Assembly: GCF_018274385.1 (NCBI RefSeq) | Contig: NZ_JAAFYZ010000041.1 | Coordinates: 1-60,009, forward strand | Reading direction: 5' to 3' | Length of the DNA: 60,009 nucleotides | Source: Catenulispora pinistramenti | Lineage (GTDB): Bacteria > Actinomycetota > Actinomycetes > Streptomycetales > Catenulisporaceae | Shown: in pieces, positions 1-7,851 of the stretch | Numbering within the stretch: the first letter of the stretch is position 1 | Layout: the number at the start of each line of letters is the position of its first letter | Made by a program: the position numbers and the translations under genes | The notes under the pieces: generated by a model | Seen by the model: only the letters and a program-made list of their open reading frames with translations | The model's database searches: none | Told to the model about the DNA's origin: nothing

Positions 1-423
1 GGGATGGGGCGACGTCGATGGCATGCCGCTCGGCGACTCTCCGCGCGCCAGCTCCATGCTCCCCAACTCCCCGATCGCCGCTACCGTCGCCCCGCTCTGC
101 GCGCAGACCCAGACCGCGGCGCCTGCCGCGACCGTCGCGGTCAGCGGGTGCGTGTTCGGGTGTGTCGGGCAGTGGGGCCAGACCGCCGGCGCGCCCGCCG
201 ACCAGAGTGCTTCAACCGCCCAATCCTGCACTTGGTCCGCGAGGTGGGCCAGGGGTTCTGGGCTCGGGCCGCCGAGCCAGCTGACGCCCTGGCCCGAGCC
301 GTCGGGTGCGTAGAGCACGGTCCCAAGCTCCGCGTCCACGCGTATCTTCGGCAGCACCGCGTGCTGGGCACGCAGGTCGTGCAGGATCGTCTCCAGTGCC
401 TCGGTGAATTCCGGGTCGTTCAC
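1..423 (-). CDS. Hypothetical protein with Cys/His pairs, C-terminus cut by window edge
   Basis: The reading frame runs from a GTG at 423 to the left edge without a stop, so about 140 residues are visible and the C-terminus is missing. A GGAG lies about 4 bases before the start. The visible part is an N-terminal helical, acidic region followed by a WPHCPTHPNTHPL segment (Cys85, His88, His92) and a VWVCAQSG segment (Cys107). These could form a metal site or only be structural. I do not recognise a named family; similar short proteins with a CPxH...WxC pattern occur in actinomycetes. It is divergent from the hydrolase gene at 564. Codon use is typical of the window, which supports real coding. 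No function is proposed. Confidence 0.6.
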   Translation of the reverse strand, partial: MNDPEFTEALETILHDLRAQHAVLPKIRVDAELGTVLYAPDGSGQGVSWLGGPSPEPLAHLADQVQDWAVEALWSAGAPAVWPHCPTHPNTHPLTATVAAGAAVWVCAQSGATVAAIGELGSMELARGESPSGMPSTSPHP

Positions 424-460
424 GGGGCTCCGATCGCGCGGTGTCGGCTGGGCCTGGGGT

Positions 461-477
461 CTTGCCGGAACGGCAAG
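461..477. promoter_or_regulatory. Small perfect inverted repeat in divergent promoter region
   Basis: CTTGCCG and CGGCAAG are perfect 7-bp arms separated by GAA. The repeat sits in the 140-bp gap between the two divergent genes starting at 423 (minus) and 564 (plus). It could be a regulator site or a small hairpin; nothing else in the gap distinguishes these. Confidence 0.35.
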
Positions 478-563
478 GGCGTTTGGCGGGGCGCGGGCCA
501 GGCGCGCATGATCGCCATCGTACGGGGCGCACCGCGTTCCGAGTCGTCCAGGAGGCAGAGGCC

Positions 564-1577
564 ATGACCAGCGCGCGCCACGACCAGCCGGGCCAGCACG
601 ACCAACACGACCAACACCACCGGACCGTCACCACACCTGCGGGCCGGCGCATCCACCTGGTCGAACAAGGCACCGGGCCGCTGGTCCTGCTGATCCACGG
701 CTTCCCAGAAGGCTGGTACTCCTGGCGGCGCCAGTTGCCGGTGCTGGCTGAGGCGGGGTACCGGGCCGTGGCGCTCGATGTCGTCGGCTACGGCCGGTCG
801 TCGAAGCCCGCGGACCCGGCGGCGTACCGCATGGTCGAGTTGGTCGAGGACAACGCGGCGGTGGTGGCGGCGCTCGGCGAGCGCCGGGCGGTCGTGGTCG
901 GGCACGACTGGGGTGCGACCATCGCGGCGAACACCGCGTTGCTGCGGCCCGACGTGTTCCGCGCGGTCGGACTGCTCAGCGTCCCCTATGCCCCGCGCGG
1001 CGGTCCGCGGCCGAGCGAGGTCTTCGCGCGGATGGGCGGCGATGATGAGTTCTACGTCAGCTACTTCCAGGAGCCGGGCCGCGCCGAGGCGGAGATCGAA
1101 CCCGACGTCCGTGGCTGGCTTGCCGGCTTCTACGCCGCCTTGTCCGCCGAGACCATGCCCGCGCCCGACGCGCCGTCCCCGTACTTCGTGCCCCGAGACG
1201 GCGGGCGGCTCCGCGACCGGTTCCCCGCCGACCGCGTCCCGTCCTGGCTGGCCGAAGCCGACCTCGACGTCTACGCCGCGGAGTTCGAGCGCACCGGCAT
1301 GACCGGCGCGCTCAACCGCTATCGCGCGATGGACCGCGACTGGGAGGACCTGGCCGTCGTGGACGGCGCGCCGATCCCGCAGCCGTCGCTGTTCATCGGT
1401 GGCGCGAAGGATGCCTCGCTGACCTGGCTGGCCGGGGCGATCGAGGCGTTCCCCACGACGCTCCCCGCCCTGAGCGCGACGCACATCCTGGACGGCGTCG
1501 GCCACTGGCTCCAGCAGGAGCGGCCCGATGAAGTCAACACGCTGATCATCGACTGGCTCGCGAGACTCGCTGACTGA
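564..1577 (+). CDS. Alpha/beta hydrolase, epoxide hydrolase-like
   Basis: A 337-residue cytosolic alpha/beta-hydrolase of the epoxide hydrolase/haloalkane dehalogenase group. HGFPEG (residues 45-50) supplies the oxyanion-hole motif, and GHDWG (113-117) places the nucleophile at Asp115, as in epoxide hydrolases rather than Ser esterases. His314 in GVGHW is the likely catalytic base. A cap region lies between about residues 140 and 250. The ATG at 564 is chosen because GGAGG lies 8 bases upstream and the family normally starts just before the VTTPAGRRIHLVE strand; the frame is open to 441. The N-terminus is His/Asp/Gln-rich (HDQxHDQHDQHH), probably disordered. Substrate is unknown; hydrolysis of an epoxide to a diol is the family expectation. 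It is monocistronic and convergent with the SDR gene. Confidence 0.85.
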   Translation: MTSARHDQPGQHDQHDQHHRTVTTPAGRRIHLVEQGTGPLVLLIHGFPEGWYSWRRQLPVLAEAGYRAVALDVVGYGRSSKPADPAAYRMVELVEDNAAVVAALGERRAVVVGHDWGATIAANTALLRPDVFRAVGLLSVPYAPRGGPRPSEVFARMGGDDEFYVSYFQEPGRAEAEIEPDVRGWLAGFYAALSAETMPAPDAPSPYFVPRDGGRLRDRFPADRVPSWLAEADLDVYAAEFERTGMTGALNRYRAMDRDWEDLAVVDGAPIPQPSLFIGGAKDASLTWLAGAIEAFPTTLPALSATHILDGVGHWLQQERPDEVNTLIIDWLARLAD

Positions 1578-1629
1578 ACAGCGGCGACGATAGCGGTTAC
1601 CGGCGGACAGCGACGCCGCCGGGAAGTGC

Positions 1630-2373
1630 TCAGAGCTGCGAAGCGCCGCCGTCCACCACAAGCTCGGCGCCGGTCGTGTACGTGGCGTCGAAGGCCAGGA
1701 AGGCGAAGGCCTTGGCGATCTCGATGGGCTCGCCGAAGCGCAGCATCGGGTTGTTCACCCGCATCTGCTCCTCCGCCTCCGCCCGGGCCGCCTCCGGCAG
1801 CACCTTGCCCAGGATGCCGGTGGAGATCGGCCCGGGGCTGATGGCGTTGACCCGGATCCCCCGCGGCAGCAGCTCACGGGCCATGCTGCGGGTCAGGGAA
1901 CGCACCGCGGCCTTGGTGGCGGAATAGGTGCTGATCATCTCCAGCCCCTTGACGTTCGCGATCGAGGTGGTCAGCACCACGCCGCCGCCTTCGCGCAGCA
2001 GCGGCGCGAGCTTCTGCACGGTGAAGTACGCGCCCTTGACGTTCGTCGCGAACAGCTCGTCGTGCACCGCCTCGGTCGCCGCCTCGAACGGCACGAACCG
2101 GGTGATGCCGGCGTTCACGAACAGCGCGTCCAGCGTCCCGAACTCCGCCTTCGCCCGGTCGGCGAGCAGGTCGAGATCGTTCACGTCGGCGACGTCGCCG
2201 GCCACCGTCACCGCGGTGTCCCCGAGCTGTTCCCGGGCGGCGGCGAGCGCTTCCGGCCGCCGACCGGTGATCATCACCCGCGCTCCCCCGGCGACCAGCA
2301 GCTGGGCGGTGACCAGACCGAAGCCGCTGCTGCCGCCGGTGATGACCACGTTCTTGTGTGCGTATTCGTTCAT
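1630..2373 (-). CDS. Short-chain dehydrogenase/reductase (SDR)
   Basis: A 247-residue classical SDR. TGGSSGFG (12-19) is the NAD(P)-binding glycine motif, VNAG (86-89) the structural Asn motif, and Ser137, Tyr150 and Lys154 (YSATK) the catalytic triad. The C-terminal VDGGASQL ending is typical of cytosolic SDR oxidoreductases of about 250 residues. The ATG at 2373 (MNEYAHKNVVITGG) fits the family length; the frame is open a further 24 codons upstream, but that stretch contains the promoter and the inverted repeat. It is transcribed divergently from the LysR regulator, the usual arrangement when the regulator controls its neighbour. The substrate cannot be told from sequence. Confidence 0.88.
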   Translation of the reverse strand: MNEYAHKNVVITGGSSGFGLVTAQLLVAGGARVMITGRRPEALAAAREQLGDTAVTVAGDVADVNDLDLLADRAKAEFGTLDALFVNAGITRFVPFEAATEAVHDELFATNVKGAYFTVQKLAPLLREGGGVVLTTSIANVKGLEMISTYSATKAAVRSLTRSMARELLPRGIRVNAISPGPISTGILGKVLPEAARAEAEEQMRVNNPMLRFGEPIEIAKAFAFLAFDATYTTGAELVVDGGASQL

Positions 2374-2426
2374 GATCCGAGTCAACGGCACGCCCCCGGG
2401 GACCGTCCAAGACCTGTTCAGGATGG

Positions 2427-2449
2427 GGTCATGCGGCCCCGGCATGACC
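2427..2449. promoter_or_regulatory. Candidate LysR operator (T-N11-A inverted repeat)
   Basis: GGTCATGC and GCATGACC are perfect 8-bp arms around a 7-bp spacer. The core ATGC-N7-GCAT fits the LysR T-N11-A consensus exactly (T2432 and A2444). It lies in the 92-bp space between the divergent SDR and LysR starts, ending 16 bp before the lysR start codon, so the regulator probably binds here for both self-control and SDR control. Confidence 0.6.
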
Positions 2450-2465
2450 GACGTACGCTGGTCGG

Positions 2466-3347
2466 GTGGATCTCGACCTGCGGCTGGTGCGGTACTTCAC
2501 CGTCGTGGCCGAGCACGGCGGGCTCGGCAAGGCGGCCGGCGCGCTGCACGTCGCGCAGCCCGCGCTGAGCCGGCAGATGCAGCGGCTGGAGCACCAGGTC
2601 GGCGCGCGCCTGTTCGAGCGCACGCCGCAAGGTGTCAGCCTGACGCAGGCCGGTCAGGAGTTCCTGCCCTACGCGCAAACCCTGCTGCGCACAGCGGAAC
2701 GCGGCCTGTTGGCAGCCCGAACCGCACCCGCGGGCACGATCGTGATCGGGCACCTGGGCGACCTCGTGATCACCCCGGCGGTACGGGAGCTGCGCCGGCT
2801 GCACCCCGGCGCCCTGATCCGCACCCGGCATCTGGACTGGCGAGAGCTGGACGCGCTGTCCGAGCACCGTGTGGACGCGCTGGTGACGCGCTTGCCGTTG
2901 CCGATACCAGCGCCGATGGTCGCTGACCGGCTCCGTGTGACAGAGCTCTACGACGAGCCGCGGGTAGCGGTGCTGCCGGTCGGGCATCGGCTGGCCGCCA
3001 AGGACACGATCGCCGTCACCGACCTCGTGGACGAAGACCTGGTCGCGTGCGAACACACGCCGACGATCTGGGGTGTGAGCCGGAACGCGGCCGGGCCGAT
3101 CGTGCCGCCGAGCGCCGAGGACGGTTACGAGGACAAGCTCGAACTCGTCGCGAGCGGTGACGCCGTCGCGATTCTGCCGGCCGGGGACCGACGCATCGCT
3201 TTACGGAGCGAGGTGGTGGCGGTCCCGGTCAGCGGTATCGAGCCGTGCCGGGTGGTGGCCGTGACGCACGCCGATGATGACTCGGTGCTGGCGGACGCGT
3301 TCCATCGGGTCCTGGCGCGAACGCTCCGGGACCCGATGGGGCTTTGA
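2466..3347 (+). CDS. LysR-family transcriptional regulator
   Basis: A 293-residue LysR-type regulator. Residues 1-60 hold the winged helix-turn-helix (LVRYFTVVAEHGGLGKAAGALHVAQPALSRQMQRLE), and the remainder is the periplasmic-binding-like effector domain (about 90-290). Start is GTG at 2466. It is divergent from the SDR gene at 2373 with a palindromic T-N11-A site between them, so the SDR is the probable target. The effector is unknown. A short unannotated gap (3348-3485) follows before the convergent sugar kinase; I see no convincing hairpin or gene in it. Confidence 0.9.
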   Translation: MDLDLRLVRYFTVVAEHGGLGKAAGALHVAQPALSRQMQRLEHQVGARLFERTPQGVSLTQAGQEFLPYAQTLLRTAERGLLAARTAPAGTIVIGHLGDLVITPAVRELRRLHPGALIRTRHLDWRELDALSEHRVDALVTRLPLPIPAPMVADRLRVTELYDEPRVAVLPVGHRLAAKDTIAVTDLVDEDLVACEHTPTIWGVSRNAAGPIVPPSAEDGYEDKLELVASGDAVAILPAGDRRIALRSEVVAVPVSGIEPCRVVAVTHADDDSVLADAFHRVLARTLRDPMGL

Positions 3348-3485
3348 GTCGCGGGCCTCGTTGGTCTGGTTCTGCTCCTCCATGTACACGGGATTACGGT
3401 GCGCTAGGCAAGAACCGACACGCTATGCGGGAAATGGTTCATCTAGTCGCGCGGCACTACTGGAAGCAAGACATTTGCGATGAAC

Positions 3486-4457
3486 TCAGGGAACGCCGGG
3501 CACGATCGCCGAGCCTGCCGGGTCCGCCGAGCCCGCCGAGCCCGCCGCGTAGGCGACCGCTTGCTCCCACGACGGTTGCGCGGCCGTGCCGCCGACCTCC
3601 CGCGTGGACAACGCCCCGCACGCGCAGCCGATAGCGAGTGCCTGGTCCAGGTCGTCGCCGTTCAGCACCGCGGCCAGGAATCCGGCGTCGAAGCTGTCGC
3701 CGGCGCCAACTGTGTCGACCGGGACGAGCGGGGTGAGGCGCGCGTTGTGGAGTTCGGTGCCGGTGCGGGCCGTCGCTCCGTCCCGACCGCGTTTGACGAC
3801 CGGTGTGACAACGCCCGCTTTGACGAAGCCGGCCAGCGCTGCGTCCACGGTCGCGGTGCCGGTCAGGGCCAGGGCTTCGGCCTCGTTGGGGAGGACGTAG
3901 TCGCAGGCTTCGAGCAGGCCGGGGGTCAGGTGCCAGTGGCCGGACGGGTCGTGGTTGGTGTCCAGGGAGCAGGTGGCATCGGCGGTGCGGAACAAGTCGG
4001 GCAGGCGGGCGGCGAGGATCGGTTGGAGGAAGTAGGACGCGGCGTGGATGTGCCGGGCCGGGGGTAGCTGCCGCGGGTCGAAGGCGGCCGGGTCGAACGC
4101 GGCCAGGCAGCCGGGGGCGGTGAGGATGGCGCGGTCGCCGTCGGGGCCGTCGAGGCAGATGGTCAGCGCGGTGGGCAGGTCGGGGTGGCGGGTGACGGCG
4201 GCGATGTCGACGCCGGCCGAGGTCAGCACGTCGAGGACGAAGTCACCGGCGCCGTCGCGGCCCACGACGGCGGCCAGCGCGGTGGACAGGCCCAGGCGCG
4301 CGGCGCCGTGCGCGACGATGGCCGCGGACCCGCCCAGGGCCAGCGCGCCGGACGACACCAGGGTCTCGGCCTGGCCGTAGGGCGGGACCGGCGGGGCGCC
4401 GGCGAGCAGGACGTCGGGGTTCGCGTCGCCGACGACCAGGAGGTCGAAGGTGGTCAC
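3486..4457 (-). CDS. PfkB-family carbohydrate kinase
   Basis: A 323-residue ribokinase/PfkB kinase, last gene of the minus-strand sugar operon. The N-terminal VVGDANPDVLL strand and the DTVGAGDSFDAGF signature (GAGD at 251-254, Asp254 the catalytic base) are intact; ALGGSAAIVAHGAARLG is the substrate-binding Gly-rich segment. Start is GTG at 4457; 23 further in-frame codons upstream run through a tandem repeat and are not family-like. The substrate is not readable. In context (GH4, SIS, ABC importer) it may phosphorylate a released hexose or hexosamine, or act like a tagatose-6-phosphate kinase. The C-terminal tail is Ala/Gly/Ser/Pro-rich. Confidence 0.88.
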   Translation of the reverse strand: MTTFDLLVVGDANPDVLLAGAPPVPPYGQAETLVSSGALALGGSAAIVAHGAARLGLSTALAAVVGRDGAGDFVLDVLTSAGVDIAAVTRHPDLPTALTICLDGPDGDRAILTAPGCLAAFDPAAFDPRQLPPARHIHAASYFLQPILAARLPDLFRTADATCSLDTNHDPSGHWHLTPGLLEACDYVLPNEAEALALTGTATVDAALAGFVKAGVVTPVVKRGRDGATARTGTELHNARLTPLVPVDTVGAGDSFDAGFLAAVLNGDDLDQALAIGCACGALSTREVGGTAAQPSWEQAVAYAAGSAGSADPAGSAIVPGVP

Positions 4458-4479
4458 CGCGGTCCTCGCACGGACCCGA

Positions 4480-4575
4480 GATCCGGATCGCCCAGGCCGC
4501 CGCGCACGACCGCCATCAGATCCCAATCACTCAGGCCGCCACACACGACCGCCATCAGATCCGGATCGCCCACGC
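4480..4575. repeat. 39-bp tandem repeat between pfkB and GH4 genes
   Basis: Two full 39-bp units (4480-4518 and 4519-4557) and a partial third begin with GATCC and end with CGACCGCCATCA. Units 1 and 3 start with the 10-bp palindrome GATCCGGATC; unit 2 is diverged there (GATCCCAATC). The array occupies most of the 142-bp gap between GH4 and the kinase gene within one operon. It may be a neutral minisatellite or an RNA-level control element. Confidence 0.7.
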
Positions 4576-4599
4576 CGCCGCCCCCGGCTGCCATCCCCC

Positions 4600-5928
4600 T
4601 CACCGAGCGCCGCCCGCGGTCAACGGACTGCGCCGCAGCGGCTCCGGCAACACCTCGCGGTGCGCCTCGACCATCGCGTCGCACAACGTCCAGATCTGCT
4701 CGACGGTCAGCGCCGCGGCCGTTGCCGGGTCGGCCATCGCCGCGTGCCGGATGTGCCGCGGATCGCCCTCCACCGCCGCGGCGACCACCAGGTCGACCAC
4801 GTTCAGGAAGTGCCGGTTCGGCGCCGCCAGCTGCACCGGTAGTTCCCCGACGTAGTGCGGGTGCACGCCCAGCCGGTCCAGGGTGGCCGGGACCTCGACC
4901 GCCGCGCCCGCGGGCAGGTTGGTGATCAGGCCGGTGTTGGCCGTGTTCACCTGGATCGTGCGCTGGGTGCCGGTGACCAGGCTGTGGATCACTTGCGGGG
5001 CGTACTCCGCGGCGTCGCTCTCCCACCCGTCGGCCGGCGCGGCACCCTCGGCCACCGCGGCCCGCAGCGCCGCGTACTCGGCCAGGTTCTCGGCGCTGAT
5101 GGCCACGTAGTCGCCGACCGGGATCCGCAGCCGGGCGATCTCGCTGTCGTGCCCGAGGTACCAGGGCACGTATTCGGACGAGTGCTCGCTGGTCTCGGTC
5201 GGGTAGTAGCCCAGCCGCCGGTACATGTCGACGCGCACCCGGCGCGCCAGGTCCGGCCGGGCCGCGATCGCGGCGTCCAGCTCCGGGTACAGGTCCCGGC
5301 CCAGATGCTGCCAGCGCAGGATCCAGGCCTGGTGGTTGACGCCGGCGGACAGGACGTCGACCTCGTCGTGCGGGACGCCGATGATCTCGCAGAGCCCGCG
5401 CACTGTCCAGTACACCGAGTGGCACAGGCCCGCGACCTTCAACCGCGGCGCGATCCGGCTCAGGTACTGGATGTTCATGGCCATCGGGTTGGTGTAGTTC
5501 AGCAGCCAGGCGTCCGGGCAGACTTCGGCCATGTCCGCCGCCAGGGCTTGCAGCACCGGGAAGGTGCGCAGGGCCCGGAAGATGCCGCCGACGCCGAGGG
5601 TGTCGGCGATGGTCTGCCGCACGCCGGCGGCGGCCGGGACCTCGAAGTCGGTGACGGTGGCCCGGTGGCCGCCGACCGCGATCATGTTGACCACGACGTC
5701 GGCGCCGGCCAAGGCGGCGCGGCGGTCGGTGGTGGCGGTGACCGTCGGCTTGGCGCCGAGGGTCTGCGCGGCGCGGTCGGCCAGGGCGGCGGCGACCTGG
5801 AGGCGCTCGGGGTCGATGTCGTGCAGCGCGATGGCCACGCCGGACAGCTCGGGGAAGGAAAGGATGTCGTGCAGCAGCTGCCGGGTGAAGACCACCGAGC
5901 CGGCGCCGACGAAGGCGATGCGGAACAC
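4600..5928 (-). CDS. GH4 family NAD-dependent glycosidase, alpha-galactosidase-type motif
   Basis: A 442-residue family 4 glycoside hydrolase, the NAD+/Mn2+-dependent enzymes that act by redox-assisted elimination. IAFVGAGSVVF (4-14) is the Rossmann NAD site, LLNYTNPMAMN (142-152) the conserved Asn-Pro motif, and CHSV (169-172) with GVNHQAW (His199) the metal-binding motif. In the published GH4 subgroup scheme, as I recall it, CHSV marks alpha-galactosidases, as against CHEV (alpha-glucosidase), CHGx (alpha-glucuronidase) and CNVP (6-phospho-beta-glucosidase). No PTS is nearby; import is by the ABC system just upstream, so an unphosphorylated alpha-linked galacto-configured substrate is the best guess. 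The start ATG at 5928 lies 13 bp after the SIS gene stop, so the two are co-transcribed. Confidence 0.9.
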   Translation of the reverse strand: MFRIAFVGAGSVVFTRQLLHDILSFPELSGVAIALHDIDPERLQVAAALADRAAQTLGAKPTVTATTDRRAALAGADVVVNMIAVGGHRATVTDFEVPAAAGVRQTIADTLGVGGIFRALRTFPVLQALAADMAEVCPDAWLLNYTNPMAMNIQYLSRIAPRLKVAGLCHSVYWTVRGLCEIIGVPHDEVDVLSAGVNHQAWILRWQHLGRDLYPELDAAIAARPDLARRVRVDMYRRLGYYPTETSEHSSEYVPWYLGHDSEIARLRIPVGDYVAISAENLAEYAALRAAVAEGAAPADGWESDAAEYAPQVIHSLVTGTQRTIQVNTANTGLITNLPAGAAVEVPATLDRLGVHPHYVGELPVQLAAPNRHFLNVVDLVVAAAVEGDPRHIRHAAMADPATAAALTVEQIWTLCDAMVEAHREVLPEPLRRSPLTAGGAR

Positions 5929-5941
5929 GCGGGATTCTCTT

Positions 5942-6922
5942 TCAGGATCGGGCGGCGGAGGAGGAAGCCGGGGACGCGGAAACCGAGGGCGACGAAGCCC
6001 GGGATGAGGAGTCCTGGGATGAGGAGGCCTGGGCCGCGGCGGCGTCGTGCGGGCGCAGGATCACCGAGCGGGTCAGGTGCCGCGGGGCGTCGGGGTCCAG
6101 GCCACGGGCCGCGGCCAGTTCCAGGGCCAGGCGCTGCGCCTGGATCAGCGAGGCGAGCGGGTCAAGGTCCTGCCGGACCCACAGCCCGCCGGTGACGCCG
6201 ACCTGCTCGGCCAGGCCCTCGGGCGCGGCGCCGAACATCCAGACCGCCGACTGCTCGTCGGTGATCGCGATCGGGCCGTGCCGGTAGTCCATGGCCGGGT
6301 ACGACTCGGACCACGCCAGGGCCGCCTCCCGCATCTTCAGCGCGGCCTCGGCGGCCAGGCCGGTGGTCCAGCCCGCGCCCAGGAACGTGAACTGGACGCG
6401 GTCGGCGGCCCCGGCCGGAAGCGGCTCGCTGACCGCCCGCTGAGCGTCGGCGATGGCGCCGGACAGGTCTTCGCCGAGATGCGCGCGCAGCAAGGCCAGC
6501 GTGGTGGTCGCGAACCGGGTCTGGACCACCGAGCGCTCGTCGGCGAAGTCCAGCACGACCGACGTGTCGGCGAGCGCCGGCGCCGGCGAGTCGGCCACGC
6601 CGGTGATCAGCGTGGTCGGCACCGTGGCGGCGGCCAGGACGTCCAGGATCTCGGTGGTGGTGCCGGACCGGCTCAGGGCCAGTACCCGGTCGTAGGCGCG
6701 GCCGGCGGGCAGTTCGGAGGCGGTGAAGGCGTCGGTCTCCCCGGCTCCGGCGGCCTCGCGCAGGCCGGCGTAGGCCTGGGCCATGAACCAGGAGGTGCCG
6801 CAGCCGACGACGGCGACGCGCTCGCCGGGCTCGGGCAGGCCGGCCGCCGACGGGGCCAGGTCGGCGGCCCGCTGCCAGCTGCGCGGCTGGTCGGCCAGTT
6901 CGGCGGTGACGAAGGAAGGCAT
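5942..6922 (-). CDS. SIS-domain sugar isomerase/deaminase (AgaS/GlmS-C type)
   Basis: A 326-residue protein with two SIS domains: the first holds VAVVGCGTSW (36-45) and SRSGTTTE (84-91), the phosphosugar-binding serine loop; the second begins FTFLGAGWTTG (178-188) and includes EAALKMREAALAWSESYPAMDYRHGPIAI, typical of GlmS C-domain and AgaS proteins. Members isomerise or deaminate amino-sugar 6-phosphates. With the PfkB kinase and GH4 enzyme it probably handles a hexosamine phosphate released from imported sugar. ATG at 6922 has GGAG 9 bases upstream. The frame is open upstream through a six-residue repeat (ALLETD). The C-terminal 33 residues are Ser/Ala-rich and look disordered. Confidence 0.85.
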   Translation of the reverse strand: MPSFVTAELADQPRSWQRAADLAPSAAGLPEPGERVAVVGCGTSWFMAQAYAGLREAAGAGETDAFTASELPAGRAYDRVLALSRSGTTTEILDVLAAATVPTTLITGVADSPAPALADTSVVLDFADERSVVQTRFATTTLALLRAHLGEDLSGAIADAQRAVSEPLPAGAADRVQFTFLGAGWTTGLAAEAALKMREAALAWSESYPAMDYRHGPIAITDEQSAVWMFGAAPEGLAEQVGVTGGLWVRQDLDPLASLIQAQRLALELAAARGLDPDAPRHLTRSVILRPHDAAAAQASSSQDSSSRASSPSVSASPASSSAARS

Positions 6923-6936
6923 GGGACTGGGACTCC

Positions 6937-7026
6937 GTTCGAGCAAGGTTTCTGGTTCGAGCAGGGTGTTCGTTTCGAGCAGGGCATCTGTTTCGAGCAG
7001 GGCGTCTGTTTCCAGCGCGGTGTCTG
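6937..7026. repeat. 18-bp tandem repeat (five units) upstream of SIS gene
   Basis: Five consecutive 18-bp units (starting 6937, 6955, 6973, 6991 and 7009) share the core TTCGAGCAGGG..TCTG. They fill the space between the malG-like stop and the SIS start. On the minus strand they are in frame with the SIS gene and read as a Leu/Glu-Thr hexapeptide repeat. No good start codon lies upstream of them, so they are probably untranslated spacer, but an extended N-terminus cannot be excluded. Confidence 0.75.
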
Positions 7027-7035
7027 TTCGCCGGT

Positions 7036-7851
7036 TCAGCCTTTGAGCCCGGACATGCTCATCGTCTGGACGAACTGCCGCTGGGCGATGAGGAAGCCGA
7101 TGATCAGCGGCGCGGTCGCCACGACGTTGCAGGCCATCAGCTCCTGCCAGTCGATGTGGTGCGCGCCCTGGAAGTTGACCAGGCCGAGCTGGATGGTGAA
7201 CTTCGACGGGTCGTTGATCGCGATCAGCGGCCACAGCAGGTCGTTCCAGGAGTTGAGCAGCGTGAACACCGCCAGCGTGGCCAATGCCGGCCGGGCCAGC
7301 GGCAGCACGATGCGGAAGAAGACGCCGAAGGTCGTCAGGCCGTCGATGCGTCCGGCCTCCTCCAGGTCCTTGGGCAGCGACAGGAAGAACTGCCGCATCA
7401 GGAACACACCGAAGGCCGAGGTCAGGAACGGCACGAAGGCCGCGCCGAGGGTGTCGATCAGGCCCAGGTGCGAGAACATGAAGTAGGTCGGGATCATCAG
7501 CATCTGGGTCGGGATCATGATCGTGGCGACCAGCGTCACGAAGGCCACGGTCCGGCCGCGGAAGGACAGCCGGGCATAGGCGTAGCCGCCCAGCGAGCAC
7601 AGCACCAGGTGGCTGACGATCGCGATGCCGGAGACGATCGCCGAGTTCAGCATCCACCGCCCGACCGGGGCGTCCCGGAACAGCCGCACGTAGCCGCTGA
7701 TGTGCAGCGCGGACGGGATGAAGCGCGGCGGGAAGCGGTTGATGTCGGCGTTGGAGGTGAACGAGGCCAGGAGCATCTGCACCAGCGGCAGCAGGAACAC
7801 CAGGGACAGCGGCATCAGGAGCAGGTGCCAGCGGCTGAATTTCCGGCTCAT
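7036..7851 (-). CDS. ABC sugar transporter permease (MalG type)
   Basis: A 271-residue inner-membrane permease of the carbohydrate uptake CUT1 family with about six hydrophobic segments (first at residues 8-28). The EAA loop EEAGRIDGLTTFGVFFRIVLPLARPA contacts the ATPase. The start ATG at 7851 overlaps the upstream permease stop by 1 nt (TGATG), so translation is coupled. It forms the membrane channel with the MalF-type partner. No ATP-binding subunit gene is in the operon, so a shared MsiK-like ATPase elsewhere is expected, as is usual in actinomycetes. Confidence 0.92.
   Translation of the reverse strand: MSRKFSRWHLLLMPLSLVFLLPLVQMLLASFTSNADINRFPPRFIPSALHISGYVRLFRDAPVGRWMLNSAIVSGIAIVSHLVLCSLGGYAYARLSFRGRTVAFVTLVATIMIPTQMLMIPTYFMFSHLGLIDTLGAAFVPFLTSAFGVFLMRQFFLSLPKDLEEAGRIDGLTTFGVFFRIVLPLARPALATLAVFTLLNSWNDLLWPLIAINDPSKFTIQLGLVNFQGAHHIDWQELMACNVVATAPLIIGFLIAQRQFVQTMSMSGLKG

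Noticed and set aside
3344-3634. Small plus-strand frame after the LysR gene
   Set aside because: Overlaps the end of the PfkB gene, has no ribosome-binding site and its sequence becomes Pro/Ser-rich shadow.
4480-4575. CRISPR array
   Set aside because: Units are contiguous with no unique spacers and too few; the same holds for the 18-bp and 12-bp arrays.
4600-5928. GH109-type N-acetylgalactosaminidase
   Set aside because: Both families bind NAD, but the CHSV and GVNH metal motifs and the NYTNP segment are specific to GH4.
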